In this document: positions 6,769 through 14,171 of the stretch, piece by piece
Layout of the letters: every line of letters begins with the position of its first letter
Position numbering within the stretch: the first letter of the stretch is position 1
DNA from: M3007 sp040080915
GTDB taxonomy: Bacteria; Bacteroidota; Bacteroidia; Chitinophagales; Saprospiraceae
Reading direction: 5' to 3'
Assembly (NCBI GenBank): GCA_040080915.1
Contig: JBEBHD010000060.1
Span: forward strand, 1-22,098
DNA length: 22,098 bases
Made by a program: the position numbers and the translations under genes
The notes under the pieces: model-generated
Told to the model about the DNA's origin: nothing
Seen by the model: the letters and a program-made list of their open reading frames with translations, nothing else
Database searches by the model: none

Positions 6769-8019
6769 GTGACCCACGATCCTGGACAGGCAGATAACCT
6801 CGATACCCAGCAGCGCCGCAACACCCGCCTGCTGGCATTCGTGCTGTTGTACACTGTTTTTGCCGGAGCCTTGCGCAAGTGGGTGCTCTTTGGCGGGCAG
6901 GCGAGCAACCTGCTCCTGCTCGGGCAAATCCTCCTCCCGTGGTTTTTCTATTTCACGGCCCACGGCCGCCGCGACCGCTATCTGCCCGTTTTGTTGGTGT
7001 TCGGCGGGGTGCTGGTGCTCATGGCGCTCAACCCGCTCAACCAGACCATTTTCCACGGCATTTTCGGCCTGCTGCTACACCTCGGGTTTTGGCTGCTGGC
7101 TTTTCACTATTTGGAAAACAGGCACTTGTACTGCTGGGATCGCCTGTTCGGCCTTATGCTGGGCATTGTTGTCATCGAAGTAGGGTTGGGCATTGTGCAG
7201 TACGGTATGCCCAAAGACCACATCATCAACCGGTATTCCAACGAATTGGTGACGAGCATCGCCTTCGTCGGCGAGGCAGCCCGTGTCACCGGCACGTTCA
7301 GTTTCGTGGCCGGGTTTTCGTCGTGGCTGCTGCTGGTCAATCTATGGGTGTGGGGGCTGGCGGTTTGGCGGCGCCAAACGGTGCTCGTGTCGGCACTGAT
7401 CGGCGTGAGCGTGGTGGCCAGTCTGATTTCCGGCGCGCGGATGGCCCTGGCGCTGACGCTGTTGTTCGGGGTGTTTACCTACTGGCACTTGCTGCGCCGG
7501 GTGCCCGTACACCGGCCGGTTTTTGTGCTGACGCTGGCCCTCGCGGCCAGCGCGGTTGTTTACCAGGGCAATGCATTTTTGCAGCAGTCGTGGACCAATT
7601 TCGCCACTCGTATCCAAGACGGCCTGCGCGACGAGGAGTACGGACGGCGCACTGTCGGTGCTGTGGGAGAAATCATCAACTACCGGGGCGACTACGCCTT
7701 GCTCGGCACCGGCTTGGGCGGCACCTACCAGGGTGCCCGGCTCATCTGGGGCGAGTCGTACCACCTGTTGCAGTACGGGGGTTACGAGGAAGAGGCCGAA
7801 CGCGTCGTGCTGGAGGGCGGTTTTGTGCTGTTGCTGTCCCGGGCCGGGTTGCTGTTGTTGTTCCTGCGAAGGCTGCGCATCCCGTTTTTTGCGAAAGCCT
7901 TTTTCTTTGTCCTGATCACGTTTTTTGCCCAAACGATCTTCAACGCCTACAACATCGTGTTTTTCACCTTCGGCCTGAGCATGCTCGACTGGAGCTATCG
8001 CCAGCACGATCCCGCGTAA
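6769..8019 (+). CDS. O-antigen polymerase/ligase-like membrane protein (Wzy or WaaL type)
   Basis: A 416-residue polytopic membrane protein with many hydrophobic segments (about 20-40, 46-63, 70-88, 95-113, 125-145, 181-199, 203-220, 225-240, 249-265, 347-366 and 372-405). Between the later segments is a large extracytoplasmic loop at about 266-346 holding RIQDGLRDEEYGRR and LLGTGLGGTY. The phrase RVTGTFSF at 172-179 and this long penultimate loop are typical of the O-antigen ligase/polymerase superfamily. It would polymerise lipid-linked repeat units in the periplasm, or ligate the polymer. Polymerase and ligase cannot be told apart from the sequence alone. The GTG at 6769 is the start that fits the 4-nt spacing after the previous gene. 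Confidence 0.82.
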   Translation: MTHDPGQADNLDTQQRRNTRLLAFVLLYTVFAGALRKWVLFGGQASNLLLLGQILLPWFFYFTAHGRRDRYLPVLLVFGGVLVLMALNPLNQTIFHGIFGLLLHLGFWLLAFHYLENRHLYCWDRLFGLMLGIVVIEVGLGIVQYGMPKDHIINRYSNELVTSIAFVGEAARVTGTFSFVAGFSSWLLLVNLWVWGLAVWRRQTVLVSALIGVSVVASLISGARMALALTLLFGVFTYWHLLRRVPVHRPVFVLTLALAASAVVYQGNAFLQQSWTNFATRIQDGLRDEEYGRRTVGAVGEIINYRGDYALLGTGLGGTYQGARLIWGESYHLLQYGGYEEEAERVVLEGGFVLLLSRAGLLLLFLRRLRIPFFAKAFFFVLITFFAQTIFNAYNIVFFTFGLSMLDWSYRQHDPA

Positions 8020-8020
8020 T

Positions 8021-9232
8021 ATGCGCAGCGTCATTTTTCTCTACTCGCACCCGATCCAGTACTTCGCCCCGTTGAGCCGTTTTTTGGCCGAATCGGGCCG
8101 CTTCGACCTGACGGTGTGCTACTGCTCGCGGCAGGGGCTGGATGCGTTGCCCGATGCCGGTTTTGGCCAATCGGTGCAATGGGATGTACCCCTGTTGGAC
8201 GGCTACCGATCCGTTTTCCTGCCCAACTGGCGAAGCGGCGCGGGCACGGTCGGCGGTTTTTGGACCCTCCTCAACCCCGGAATCATTCGTGTTTTGTGGA
8301 AAACACCGCCGAGCACACTCGTGGTACACGGCTGGGGGTATTGCACGCACCTGTTGGCCATCGTGTTCGGACGGCTGCTCGGGCACACGGTTTGCCTGCG
8401 CGCCGAAACCCCGCTCAGCCACGAAGCGATGGTTCCTCAGCCCAAACGGTGGCTGAAAAAATGGCTTTTGCGGCTGGGGCTGTTCCCGTGGGTCAACAGA
8501 TTTTTGTACATCGGCACACAAAACCGGGCGTTTTACCGGCACCTTGGCGTGCCGGAGAATCAATTGGTTTTTACGCCCTATTGCGTGGACAACGCCCGAT
8601 TTTCGGCCCAATACGAGGCGCTGCGCTACAAAAAAAGTGCCCTTCGGGCAAAACTCGGCATACCCGAAAACGCCCGAATGGTGGTATTTTCTGGAAAATT
8701 CATTTCAAAAAAACGGCCTATGGACCTGCTCCGGGCTTTTCACCTGGCTGGCGTGCCGAACACTTTTCTCGTGTTCGTTGGCGACGGCGCAATGCGCCCT
8801 GACATGGAAATGTATTGCCAAAAAAACGCCCTCACAACCGTCCTGCTCACCGGTTTTGTCAACCAAAGCGTTATCGGGCAATACTACGCCGCCGCCGATG
8901 TGTTCGTCATGTGCTCCGGGGCGGGCGAAACCTGGGGCTTAGCCGTGAACGAGGCCATGAACTTCGGCCTGCCCGTCCTGTTGTCCGACCTGACGGGCTG
9001 CGCCGACGACTTGTGCCGGCCAGGCATCAACGGCCACACGTTTCCCACTGGCGACGTGCTGGCCTTGGCCGGGCTGCTGCGCCAGTTGCTGACCCTGCCA
9101 GCGGAGCAATTGCAGGCTCTCGGGCGGGAGTCGGAAAAAATTGTCGCCGGGTATTCGTTCGAGAGTGTGGCGAGAAATTTGTTGGTGGGCGCGTGCGTGT
9201 GCGGTGCAGCCGAGCGTGATTGCCCGTTGTGA
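8021..9232 (+). CDS. GT4 family glycosyltransferase
   Basis: A 403-residue GT-B fold transferase starting 1 nt after the polymerase-like gene. The N-terminus MRSVIFLYSHPIQYFAPLSR is characteristic of a GT4 subgroup with a YSHPIQYF motif. The donor-binding domain shows FSGKFISKKRP at 223-233 and the EX7E motif in ETWGLAVNEAMNFG at 303-316. The C-terminal 15 residues are cysteine-rich and unlike the family, and could be drift. It is the last gene of the tightly packed first block (4237-9232) and is followed by an 85-nt spacer. The acceptor and donor are unknown. Confidence 0.9.
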   Translation: MRSVIFLYSHPIQYFAPLSRFLAESGRFDLTVCYCSRQGLDALPDAGFGQSVQWDVPLLDGYRSVFLPNWRSGAGTVGGFWTLLNPGIIRVLWKTPPSTLVVHGWGYCTHLLAIVFGRLLGHTVCLRAETPLSHEAMVPQPKRWLKKWLLRLGLFPWVNRFLYIGTQNRAFYRHLGVPENQLVFTPYCVDNARFSAQYEALRYKKSALRAKLGIPENARMVVFSGKFISKKRPMDLLRAFHLAGVPNTFLVFVGDGAMRPDMEMYCQKNALTTVLLTGFVNQSVIGQYYAAADVFVMCSGAGETWGLAVNEAMNFGLPVLLSDLTGCADDLCRPGINGHTFPTGDVLALAGLLRQLLTLPAEQLQALGRESEKIVAGYSFESVARNLLVGACVCGAAERDCPL

Positions 9233-9278
9233 CGTGGGCGGATTTCTCCGAAATGTCTAGCCGAACGTACAACATTCT

Positions 9279-9307
9279 AACCAGAAACCAGAAACCCCCG
9301 AAACCAG
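9279..9307 (+). repeat. AACCAGAAACC leader motif, instance 1
   Basis: The 85-nt spacer 9233-9317 holds overlapping AACCAG/AAACC units just before the next start codon. Similar short runs precede the starts at 10577 and 19548. No terminator or promoter is obvious in this spacer. Confidence 0.45.
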
Positions 9308-9317
9308 TATTCCTGAA

Positions 9318-10505
9318 ATGAAATTCATCGTCGCGCACTCGGATCGGCAGTATTGCAACCACCTGCTTGTGGCCTTGACCCGGCGGGGCTGGCTCGTTCG
9401 GTTTTACACACTTTTTTCCTCGAACAAACTGTGGGGATGGCCTTGGTTTTTTCCCAAAAAAATACGCAACGCGCTGCGCAAACGCGCCGTTGACCCGGCA
9501 GTCACGCCGTATATCCGGCATTTTCCGCTGCTTTTTGGGGCGGGGCGGTTGGCGGGACTGGACTTGGTATGGGCCATTCAAAACACTTACGTTCGGTTCG
9601 ACCGGCGCGTGGCGAGGGGTTTAGGCAGGGCCAGGTTCGATGCCGTGGTCACCTACGAAAACGCCAACTTGCACACGTTGAAAACCGCCAAGCAGCTCGG
9701 AAAAATCACCGTACTCGACCTCGCACAGATTCATCACGACGACATCGCACGGTACGGCCGTTGGTTCCTGTCGCCCGAAGGGCTGCTGGCCGAAACCGAG
9801 GTCGTCAACCCGCGCAAGGCGGAGGCGCTGGCATACACGGACTTCGTGCTCACGCTGTCGTCGTTTGCCGCCGAGTCCATGCTCCGGCACGGCTGGCCCG
9901 CCGAACGGCTGTTCACTGTGCGCCTTGGCGTGGATGCACACCGGTTTTCAGCCAAGGGGGATTACCGCCTTGACGGGCCTCTCCGCTTGCTTTTTGTGGG
10001 CACGCTGACCAAGCGAAAAGGGCTGGAGGTGCTGTTTCAGGCACTTGCCCAACTGCCCGAAGGCGCAGTCGAGACCGCCCTCATCGGCCCGGTTTCAGAC
10101 GCGGGCGGCCTTTTGCAAGAAAATGTCGGGCGTTTTCGGCTCCTGCCGTTTCAGCATCACGAGGCGCTGGTGAGCCATTACCAAGAGGCCGATTTGTTCG
10201 TGTTCCCTTCGCTGCTCGACAGCTGGGGGCAGACGGTTTTGGAAGCTATGGCATGCGGCACGCCAGCCATTGTCACCGAAAATACCGGTGCCAAGGATGC
10301 TGTGCAGCAAGGCGGCGGCTGGGTCATTCCCGCCAACGACGCTCCGGCACTGGAAAACGCGATTCGCTACTGCCTGGAAAATCGGCGCGAAATCGAGGAA
10401 AAGGGCATGCTGGCGCACCAGATCGCCCGGCAGTATACTTGGGAAAATTATCAAAAAAACCTGCTGGCGGTTTTTGAGGAAATGTCCCGCCGCCAAGGTC
10501 TATAA
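9318..10505 (+). CDS. GT4 family glycosyltransferase
   Basis: A 395-residue GT-B fold transferase. The donor domain shows FVGTLTKRKG at 226-235 and a variant of the EX7E motif, DSWGQTVLEAMACG (301-314), where aspartate replaces the first glutamate. AETEVVNPRKAEAL (158-171) followed by DFVLTLSSFA is the usual helix-strand stretch before the domain linker in this subgroup. The start at 9318 is the first ATG and leads directly into the MKFIVAHSDR strand. Downstream is a 71-nt spacer with a 14-bp hairpin. It probably adds one repeat-unit sugar. Confidence 0.89.
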   Translation: MKFIVAHSDRQYCNHLLVALTRRGWLVRFYTLFSSNKLWGWPWFFPKKIRNALRKRAVDPAVTPYIRHFPLLFGAGRLAGLDLVWAIQNTYVRFDRRVARGLGRARFDAVVTYENANLHTLKTAKQLGKITVLDLAQIHHDDIARYGRWFLSPEGLLAETEVVNPRKAEALAYTDFVLTLSSFAAESMLRHGWPAERLFTVRLGVDAHRFSAKGDYRLDGPLRLLFVGTLTKRKGLEVLFQALAQLPEGAVETALIGPVSDAGGLLQENVGRFRLLPFQHHEALVSHYQEADLFVFPSLLDSWGQTVLEAMACGTPAIVTENTGAKDAVQQGGGWVIPANDAPALENAIRYCLENRREIEEKGMLAHQIARQYTWENYQKNLLAVFEEMSRRQGL

Positions 10506-10513
10506 GAGCGTGG

Positions 10514-10545
10514 TTATACCTCGCACCGCAAGGTGCGAGGTATAA
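10514..10545. repeat. Perfect 14-bp hairpin with GCAA tetraloop
   Basis: TTATACCTCGCACC (10514-10527), loop GCAA (10528-10531), then the exact reverse complement (10532-10545). GNRA tetraloops are very stable in RNA. There is no T tract after the stem, so a classic terminator is unlikely. It could be a REP-type palindrome or an mRNA processing/stability element between two GT4 genes. Confidence 0.8.
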
Positions 10546-10568
10546 ACAGAAACCTCTAAACCAGTAAC
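10546..10568 (+). repeat. AACCAGAAACC leader motif, instance 2 (degenerate)
   Basis: The stretch after the hairpin and before the start at 10577 contains CAGAAACC and AAACCAG units resembling those at 9279-9307 and 19526-19538. Confidence 0.35.
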
Positions 10569-10576
10569 CACACTAC

Positions 10577-11680
10577 ATGCGCATTCTTCACGTCACCCCC
10601 TACTACCTGCCCGAAGACGAATATGGCGGGCCGGTAATCACGGTCAGCCGCTTGGCCGAAGAGCAAGTGCGGACGGGTGCATCGGTCTGTGTGTTCACGA
10701 CCACAGCAGGCAAGTCAGGCAGTGGTTTTGAGCCTGCCCGTGTACAGGTTTTGCGGTTTCGGCGCTGGGGCGAGTACGGTTTTTTCAGTCCGGGATTGTT
10801 GTGGGCGTTTTGGCGCATGGCTCCGACTTTTCAAACAGTCCACCTGCACACATGGTGGAATTTTACGGCGTTCGGTGTGGTGGTGTTGGGTCGTTTGCGA
10901 GGCATTCGGATGGTAGTTTGTCCGCACGGCATGCTCAGTCCGTATAGTTTGAGCAAGAGTTGGCTGCGGATTTTTTTCCAAAAAACGGTGGGGCGGTGGC
11001 TGCTCAGCAAAGGTCGTTTGCAGGCTACCTCGCGCCAAGAGGCTGCGGAATTACACGCGTTGCACCCCGGCATACCGGCTCGGGTAGTGCCCAACATTGT
11101 GTGCCTCCCTTCGCCATCGGCGGTATCCGAAAAAGAACCATCGCCGGAAATGCGCCTGCTTTTTTTGTCCCGCGTTCACCCCAAAAAAGGGCTCGATCTG
11201 CTGCTTGAGGCATTGGCCGGGATGCCGGGTGGGCGGGCATGGCGGCTCTCGGTGGGTGGCAGTTCAGAGGGCAATTATGTTGAAAAAATGCAGGAACTGG
11301 CCCAAAATCTCGGCATAGCCGACCGCGTGCATTGGCACGGCTGGGTGCAGGGCGATGCCAAATGGGCGCTCCTGGCTGAGTCCGACCTCCTCGTCTTGCC
11401 TTCGCGAAACGAAAACTTCGCCATCGTCGTCCTCGAAGCCCTTGCGATGGGCACGCCCGTACTGCTCAGCGACCAAGTCGGCCTGCAGGATTATGTCCGC
11501 GAAAACGACTTCGGCTGGTGCTGCGAACCAACCATCGAATCACTGCGCGAAATGCTGTGGGCCGCTTTTGCGGGCACAGCCAAACGCCAGCACATACACC
11601 GCCTCGCGCCCGGTGCCGTCCGCGCCGACTACGCGCCAGAAAAAACTCTGCAGGCATATTTTGACCTGTATTATGACTGA
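10577..11680 (+). CDS. GT4 family glycosyltransferase
   Basis: A 367-residue GT-B fold transferase. It begins MRILHVTPYYLPEDEYGGPV, the glycine-rich acceptor-domain loop of GT4 enzymes (YGGPV at 16-20). It also has VCPHGMLSPYSL at 114-125, FLSRVHPKKG at 196-205 and the EX7E motif in ENFAIVVLEALAMG at 279-292. PHGML followed by a basic helix is common in GT4 enzymes of exopolysaccharide loci. The next gene starts 8 nt before its stop, which suggests coupled translation. Confidence 0.91.
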   Translation: MRILHVTPYYLPEDEYGGPVITVSRLAEEQVRTGASVCVFTTTAGKSGSGFEPARVQVLRFRRWGEYGFFSPGLLWAFWRMAPTFQTVHLHTWWNFTAFGVVVLGRLRGIRMVVCPHGMLSPYSLSKSWLRIFFQKTVGRWLLSKGRLQATSRQEAAELHALHPGIPARVVPNIVCLPSPSAVSEKEPSPEMRLLFLSRVHPKKGLDLLLEALAGMPGGRAWRLSVGGSSEGNYVEKMQELAQNLGIADRVHWHGWVQGDAKWALLAESDLLVLPSRNENFAIVVLEALAMGTPVLLSDQVGLQDYVRENDFGWCCEPTIESLREMLWAAFAGTAKRQHIHRLAPGAVRADYAPEKTLQAYFDLYYD

Positions 11681-12692
11681 ACCAATCAAAACCGTACTCA
11701 TTTTTCGCCATCCACAGCCAGGCGGGCACTACAGCATCGAGCGCTCGTTCGGGGCCTTGCTGTCCATTTGGGAAAAGCACCGTGGTGCGCCATCATTCAT
11801 CATTCATCATTCATCATTCCTGAGCAAGGGGTTGTGGCCGCGCTTGTGCATCCTTGCCCAGATGGTCCGCCTGCGGGCCGACGTTTTTCATATCACCGGC
11901 GACATCCACTTTGCGGCCTTGGCGCTGCCGCGCAAAAAAACCGTGCTGACCATACACGACTGCGGTTTTATGCACCACCGAAACCCCTTGGCGCGGTGGC
12001 TGCTGGGCGTTTTTTGGTTGAAATGGCCCGTGCAGCACTGCCATCTGGTGACCACCGTTTCGGAGGCCACCAAGGCGGAAATTATCCGGCACACCGGCTG
12101 CAACCCGGCCAAGATCGCAGTGGTGCCGAGCGCGGTGCCCGATCATTTTCGGCCTGCGGCCAAACCATTTTTTGCCGAAAAGCCGCGCATCCTGCACATC
12201 GGCTCGGCACCGAACAAAAACCTGCGCCGGCACATCGAGGCGCTGCGCGGCCTGCCCTGCGTGCTCCACATCGTGGCCAACGTTCGGGACGAAGACAAAC
12301 GGCTGCTGGAGCAGTTTGGGATCGAGCACGAAATCACGCCCTGTCTCGACGATGCGGTCATCGTTCGGGCGTACGAACGGTGTGACCTGCTGCTGTTCGC
12401 CTCCACACTGGAGGGTTTCGGCATGCCCGTCGTGGAGGCGCAGTCGGTGGGCCGGCCGGTGGTGACGAGCAACTGCTCCAGCCTGCCGGAAGTGGCGGGT
12501 CGCGAGGGGGCTTGTTTTGTAAACCCGTTCGATACAGCCTCCATTCGGGAGGGTGTGTTGCGCGTGGTCAACGATGCAGCATTTCGAGAAAACATAGTGC
12601 AGTGCGGGTTTGAAAACACGCAGCGCTTCCGGGTCGAGGCAATTGCGGCGGCATACATTCGGCTTTACCAAAAAATACATGCCGGTGGTTGA
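11673..12692 (+). CDS. GT4 family glycosyltransferase with an in-frame heptanucleotide repeat
   Basis: A 339-residue GT-B fold transferase. The start is the ATG at 11673 (MTEPIKTVLIFRHPQPGGHYSIE), which overlaps the previous stop by 8 nt. A longer in-frame opening upstream would overlap the previous gene by more than 300 nt and is not used here. Motifs are LTIHDCG at 92-98, HIGSAPNKN at 175-183 and EX7E in EGFGMPVVEAQSVG at 247-260. Residues 41-48 (SFIIHHSS) are encoded by a CATTCAT repeat (11791-11820) and look foreign to the family in this acceptor-domain region. The rest is intact, so the enzyme may still work. It overlaps the acetyltransferase start by 14 nt. Confidence 0.88.
   Translation: MTEPIKTVLIFRHPQPGGHYSIERSFGALLSIWEKHRGAPSFIIHHSSFLSKGLWPRLCILAQMVRLRADVFHITGDIHFAALALPRKKTVLTIHDCGFMHHRNPLARWLLGVFWLKWPVQHCHLVTTVSEATKAEIIRHTGCNPAKIAVVPSAVPDHFRPAAKPFFAEKPRILHIGSAPNKNLRRHIEALRGLPCVLHIVANVRDEDKRLLEQFGIEHEITPCLDDAVIVRAYERCDLLLFASTLEGFGMPVVEAQSVGRPVVTSNCSSLPEVAGREGACFVNPFDTASIREGVLRVVNDAAFRENIVQCGFENTQRFRVEAIAAAYIRLYQKIHAGG
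11791..11820 (+). repeat. CATTCAT heptanucleotide repeat inside the GT4 gene
   Basis: About four tandem 7-nt units (period ATCATTC) lie within the coding sequence at 11791-11820. The same repeat, in inverted orientation, is at 16471-16490. The units keep the frame here, giving the peptide FIIHHSS. Confidence 0.85.
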
Positions 12693-13233
12693 CCTATCCA
12701 GATACGACAACAGCGCCTTCGAGCGCGGCGCACCGCGTTGGAAAGAGGCGCTTTGGCTGCTCGTCAGTGCGCTTTTTTTTCAGCACGGGCTGGCCGTTTG
12801 GAATGGCCCCAAAATCTGGCTCCTCCGCCGGTTTGGTGCGCAGATCGGGCGCGGCGTATTGCTCAAGCCCCGCGTAACGATCAAATTTCCGTGGAAACTC
12901 ATCATCGGCGACCACGTATGGATCGGCGAATCGGTGTGGATAGACAACCTCGCACCGGTGGCCCTCGCAGGCCACGTGTGCCTGTCACAAGGAGCCATGC
13001 TGCTCACCGGCAACCATAATTATACGAAACCGGCATTCGACCTGATCGTCCGCCCGGTCCGAATCGAGACTGGTGCCTGGATCGGGGCCAAGGCCGTGGT
13101 GTGCCCCGGTGTTGTGGTACAAACCTGCGCCGTTTTGGCCGCCGGCTCAGTAGCAACGCACGACCTTGAGGCGTTCGGCATTTACCAAGGGAACCCCGCG
13201 ACATGGAAATCGAAACGGGATATTGGCTGTTAA
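12679..13233 (+). CDS. WcaF-like left-handed beta-helix acetyltransferase
   Basis: A 184-residue O-acetyltransferase of the WcaF/LbetaH hexapeptide-repeat family, which uses acetyl-CoA to acetylate a sugar in the polymer or its precursor. The N-terminal RYDNSAFERGAPRWKEALW and the hydrophobic segment at 24-40 are family features. Hexapeptide turns run from about residue 56 to 160, and H113 in TGNHNY is the expected catalytic histidine. The ATG at 12679 is preferred over one 69 nt upstream because the conserved domain begins there and overlap with the previous gene is only 14 nt. The last codons (DIGC) and stop are supplied by the dyad element starting at 13221. Confidence 0.88.
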   Translation: MPVVDLSRYDNSAFERGAPRWKEALWLLVSALFFQHGLAVWNGPKIWLLRRFGAQIGRGVLLKPRVTIKFPWKLIIGDHVWIGESVWIDNLAPVALAGHVCLSQGAMLLTGNHNYTKPAFDLIVRPVRIETGAWIGAKAVVCPGVVVQTCAVLAAGSVATHDLEAFGIYQGNPATWKSKRDIGC

Positions 13234-13320
13234 CCGTTGGCATTCGAGCGTGATGCCAAACCATAGCGGTACACCCTTATTCAGAAGCCAATAGCCAACA
13301 GCAAATAGCCAACAACGGCC
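13221..13320 (+). repeat. Intergenic dyad element, copy 1
   Basis: About 100 bp with GTTGGC-type arms on the left and GCCAATAGCCAAC on the right around a ~40-nt core. The 30 nt at 13245-13274 are identical to 14107-14136 in copy 2. It covers the end of the acetyltransferase gene and runs to the start codon of the next gene at 13321. Confidence 0.85.
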
Positions 13321-14115
13321 ATGAAAATCTCTATCATCACCGTATGCCGCAACAGTGCCGCTACCATTGGCGACACGCTGGCAAGCGTGCGCGACCAGAC
13401 CCACCCAGACGTTGAGCACATTGTGGTAGACGGGGCTTCCACGGACGGCACGGCCGACATTGTGCGGGCGTACCCACATGTGGCCCACTTCGTCAGCGAA
13501 CCCGACCGGGGCCTGTACGACGCGATGAACAAGGGCATCCGTATGGCCACGGGCGACGTGGTCGGTGTCCTCAATTCGGACGATTTTTACGCCAGCCCGC
13601 ACGTGCTCGCCCGCGTAATTTGTGCCCTCCTGAAGAGCGGGGCCGACACGTTGTATGCCGACCTAAACTATGTACACCCGCACCCGCCGCACCGCACCAT
13701 CCGGCACTGGCGCTCCGGGCCGTACCGCCGCGAGCAGTTCAGGTACGGTTGGATGCCGCCGCACCCCACGTTTTTCGTGCGTCGGGAACATTACGAAATC
13801 GTTGGAACCTACGACCCGCATTTCCGCATTTCCGCCGACTATGAACTGATGCTGCGCTTTCTGTACAAACAGCGCCTCTCGGCCTGCTACCTTCCCGAGG
13901 TGCTCGTCCAGATGCGTGCGGGCGGTGTCAGCAACTCGTCGCTGCGTCGGCGCTGGCACGCCAACCGCGAAGACCACCGGGCATGGATACAGAACGGTCT
14001 TCAACCCGCCTTTTTCACCCTTTGGCTCAAGCCGGTCCGGAAGATTCCGCAGTTCCTAATCTATTGGCCGTTGGCTATTGGCCGTTGGCTGTTAGCCGTT
14101 GGTTTCCGAGCGTGA
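13321..14115 (+). CDS. GT2 family glycosyltransferase (WcaA/WcaE-like)
   Basis: A 264-residue GT-A fold transferase. It shows MKISIITVCRN at the start, VDGASTDGT at 36-44, DRGLYDAMNKG at 62-72, NSDD at 85-88 as the DXD equivalent, HPTFF at 148-152 and ISADYELMLR at 170-179. These fit the GT2 subgroup that includes colanic-acid transferases WcaA/WcaE. The core ends with RKIPQF at 240-245, a familiar end for this family. The last 19 residues (LIYWPLAIGRWLLAVGFRA) are encoded by dyad element copy 2 and are probably an acquired tail. It lies between the acetyltransferase and the 2-epimerase genes. Confidence 0.9.
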   Translation: MKISIITVCRNSAATIGDTLASVRDQTHPDVEHIVVDGASTDGTADIVRAYPHVAHFVSEPDRGLYDAMNKGIRMATGDVVGVLNSDDFYASPHVLARVICALLKSGADTLYADLNYVHPHPPHRTIRHWRSGPYRREQFRYGWMPPHPTFFVRREHYEIVGTYDPHFRISADYELMLRFLYKQRLSACYLPEVLVQMRAGGVSNSSLRRRWHANREDHRAWIQNGLQPAFFTLWLKPVRKIPQFLIYWPLAIGRWLLAVGFRA

Positions 14116-14171
14116 TGCCAAACCATAGCGGTACACTTTTATTCGGAAGCCAATAGCCAACAGCAACTAAC
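14060..14171 (+). repeat. Intergenic dyad element, copy 2
   Basis: Perfect 13-bp inverted arms GTTGGCTATTGGC (14070-14082) and GCCAATAGCCAAC (14149-14161). An inner TTCCGA/TCGGAA pair (14104-14109 and 14143-14148) flanks the conserved core. The left arm contains extra TTGGCNGTTAGCCG-like units. The element encodes the C-terminal tail of the upstream GT2 and reaches the next start codon at 14172. Confidence 0.88.

Noticed and set aside
11355..11672. An upstream extension of the GT4 gene starting at 11673.
   Set aside because: It would overlap the previous GT4 gene by over 300 nt and adds no domain. The ATG at 11673 fits the family start and the 8-nt overlap.
12610..12678. An earlier in-frame ATG for the acetyltransferase.
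   Set aside because: It adds 23 residues unlike the family and lengthens the overlap with the preceding gene.
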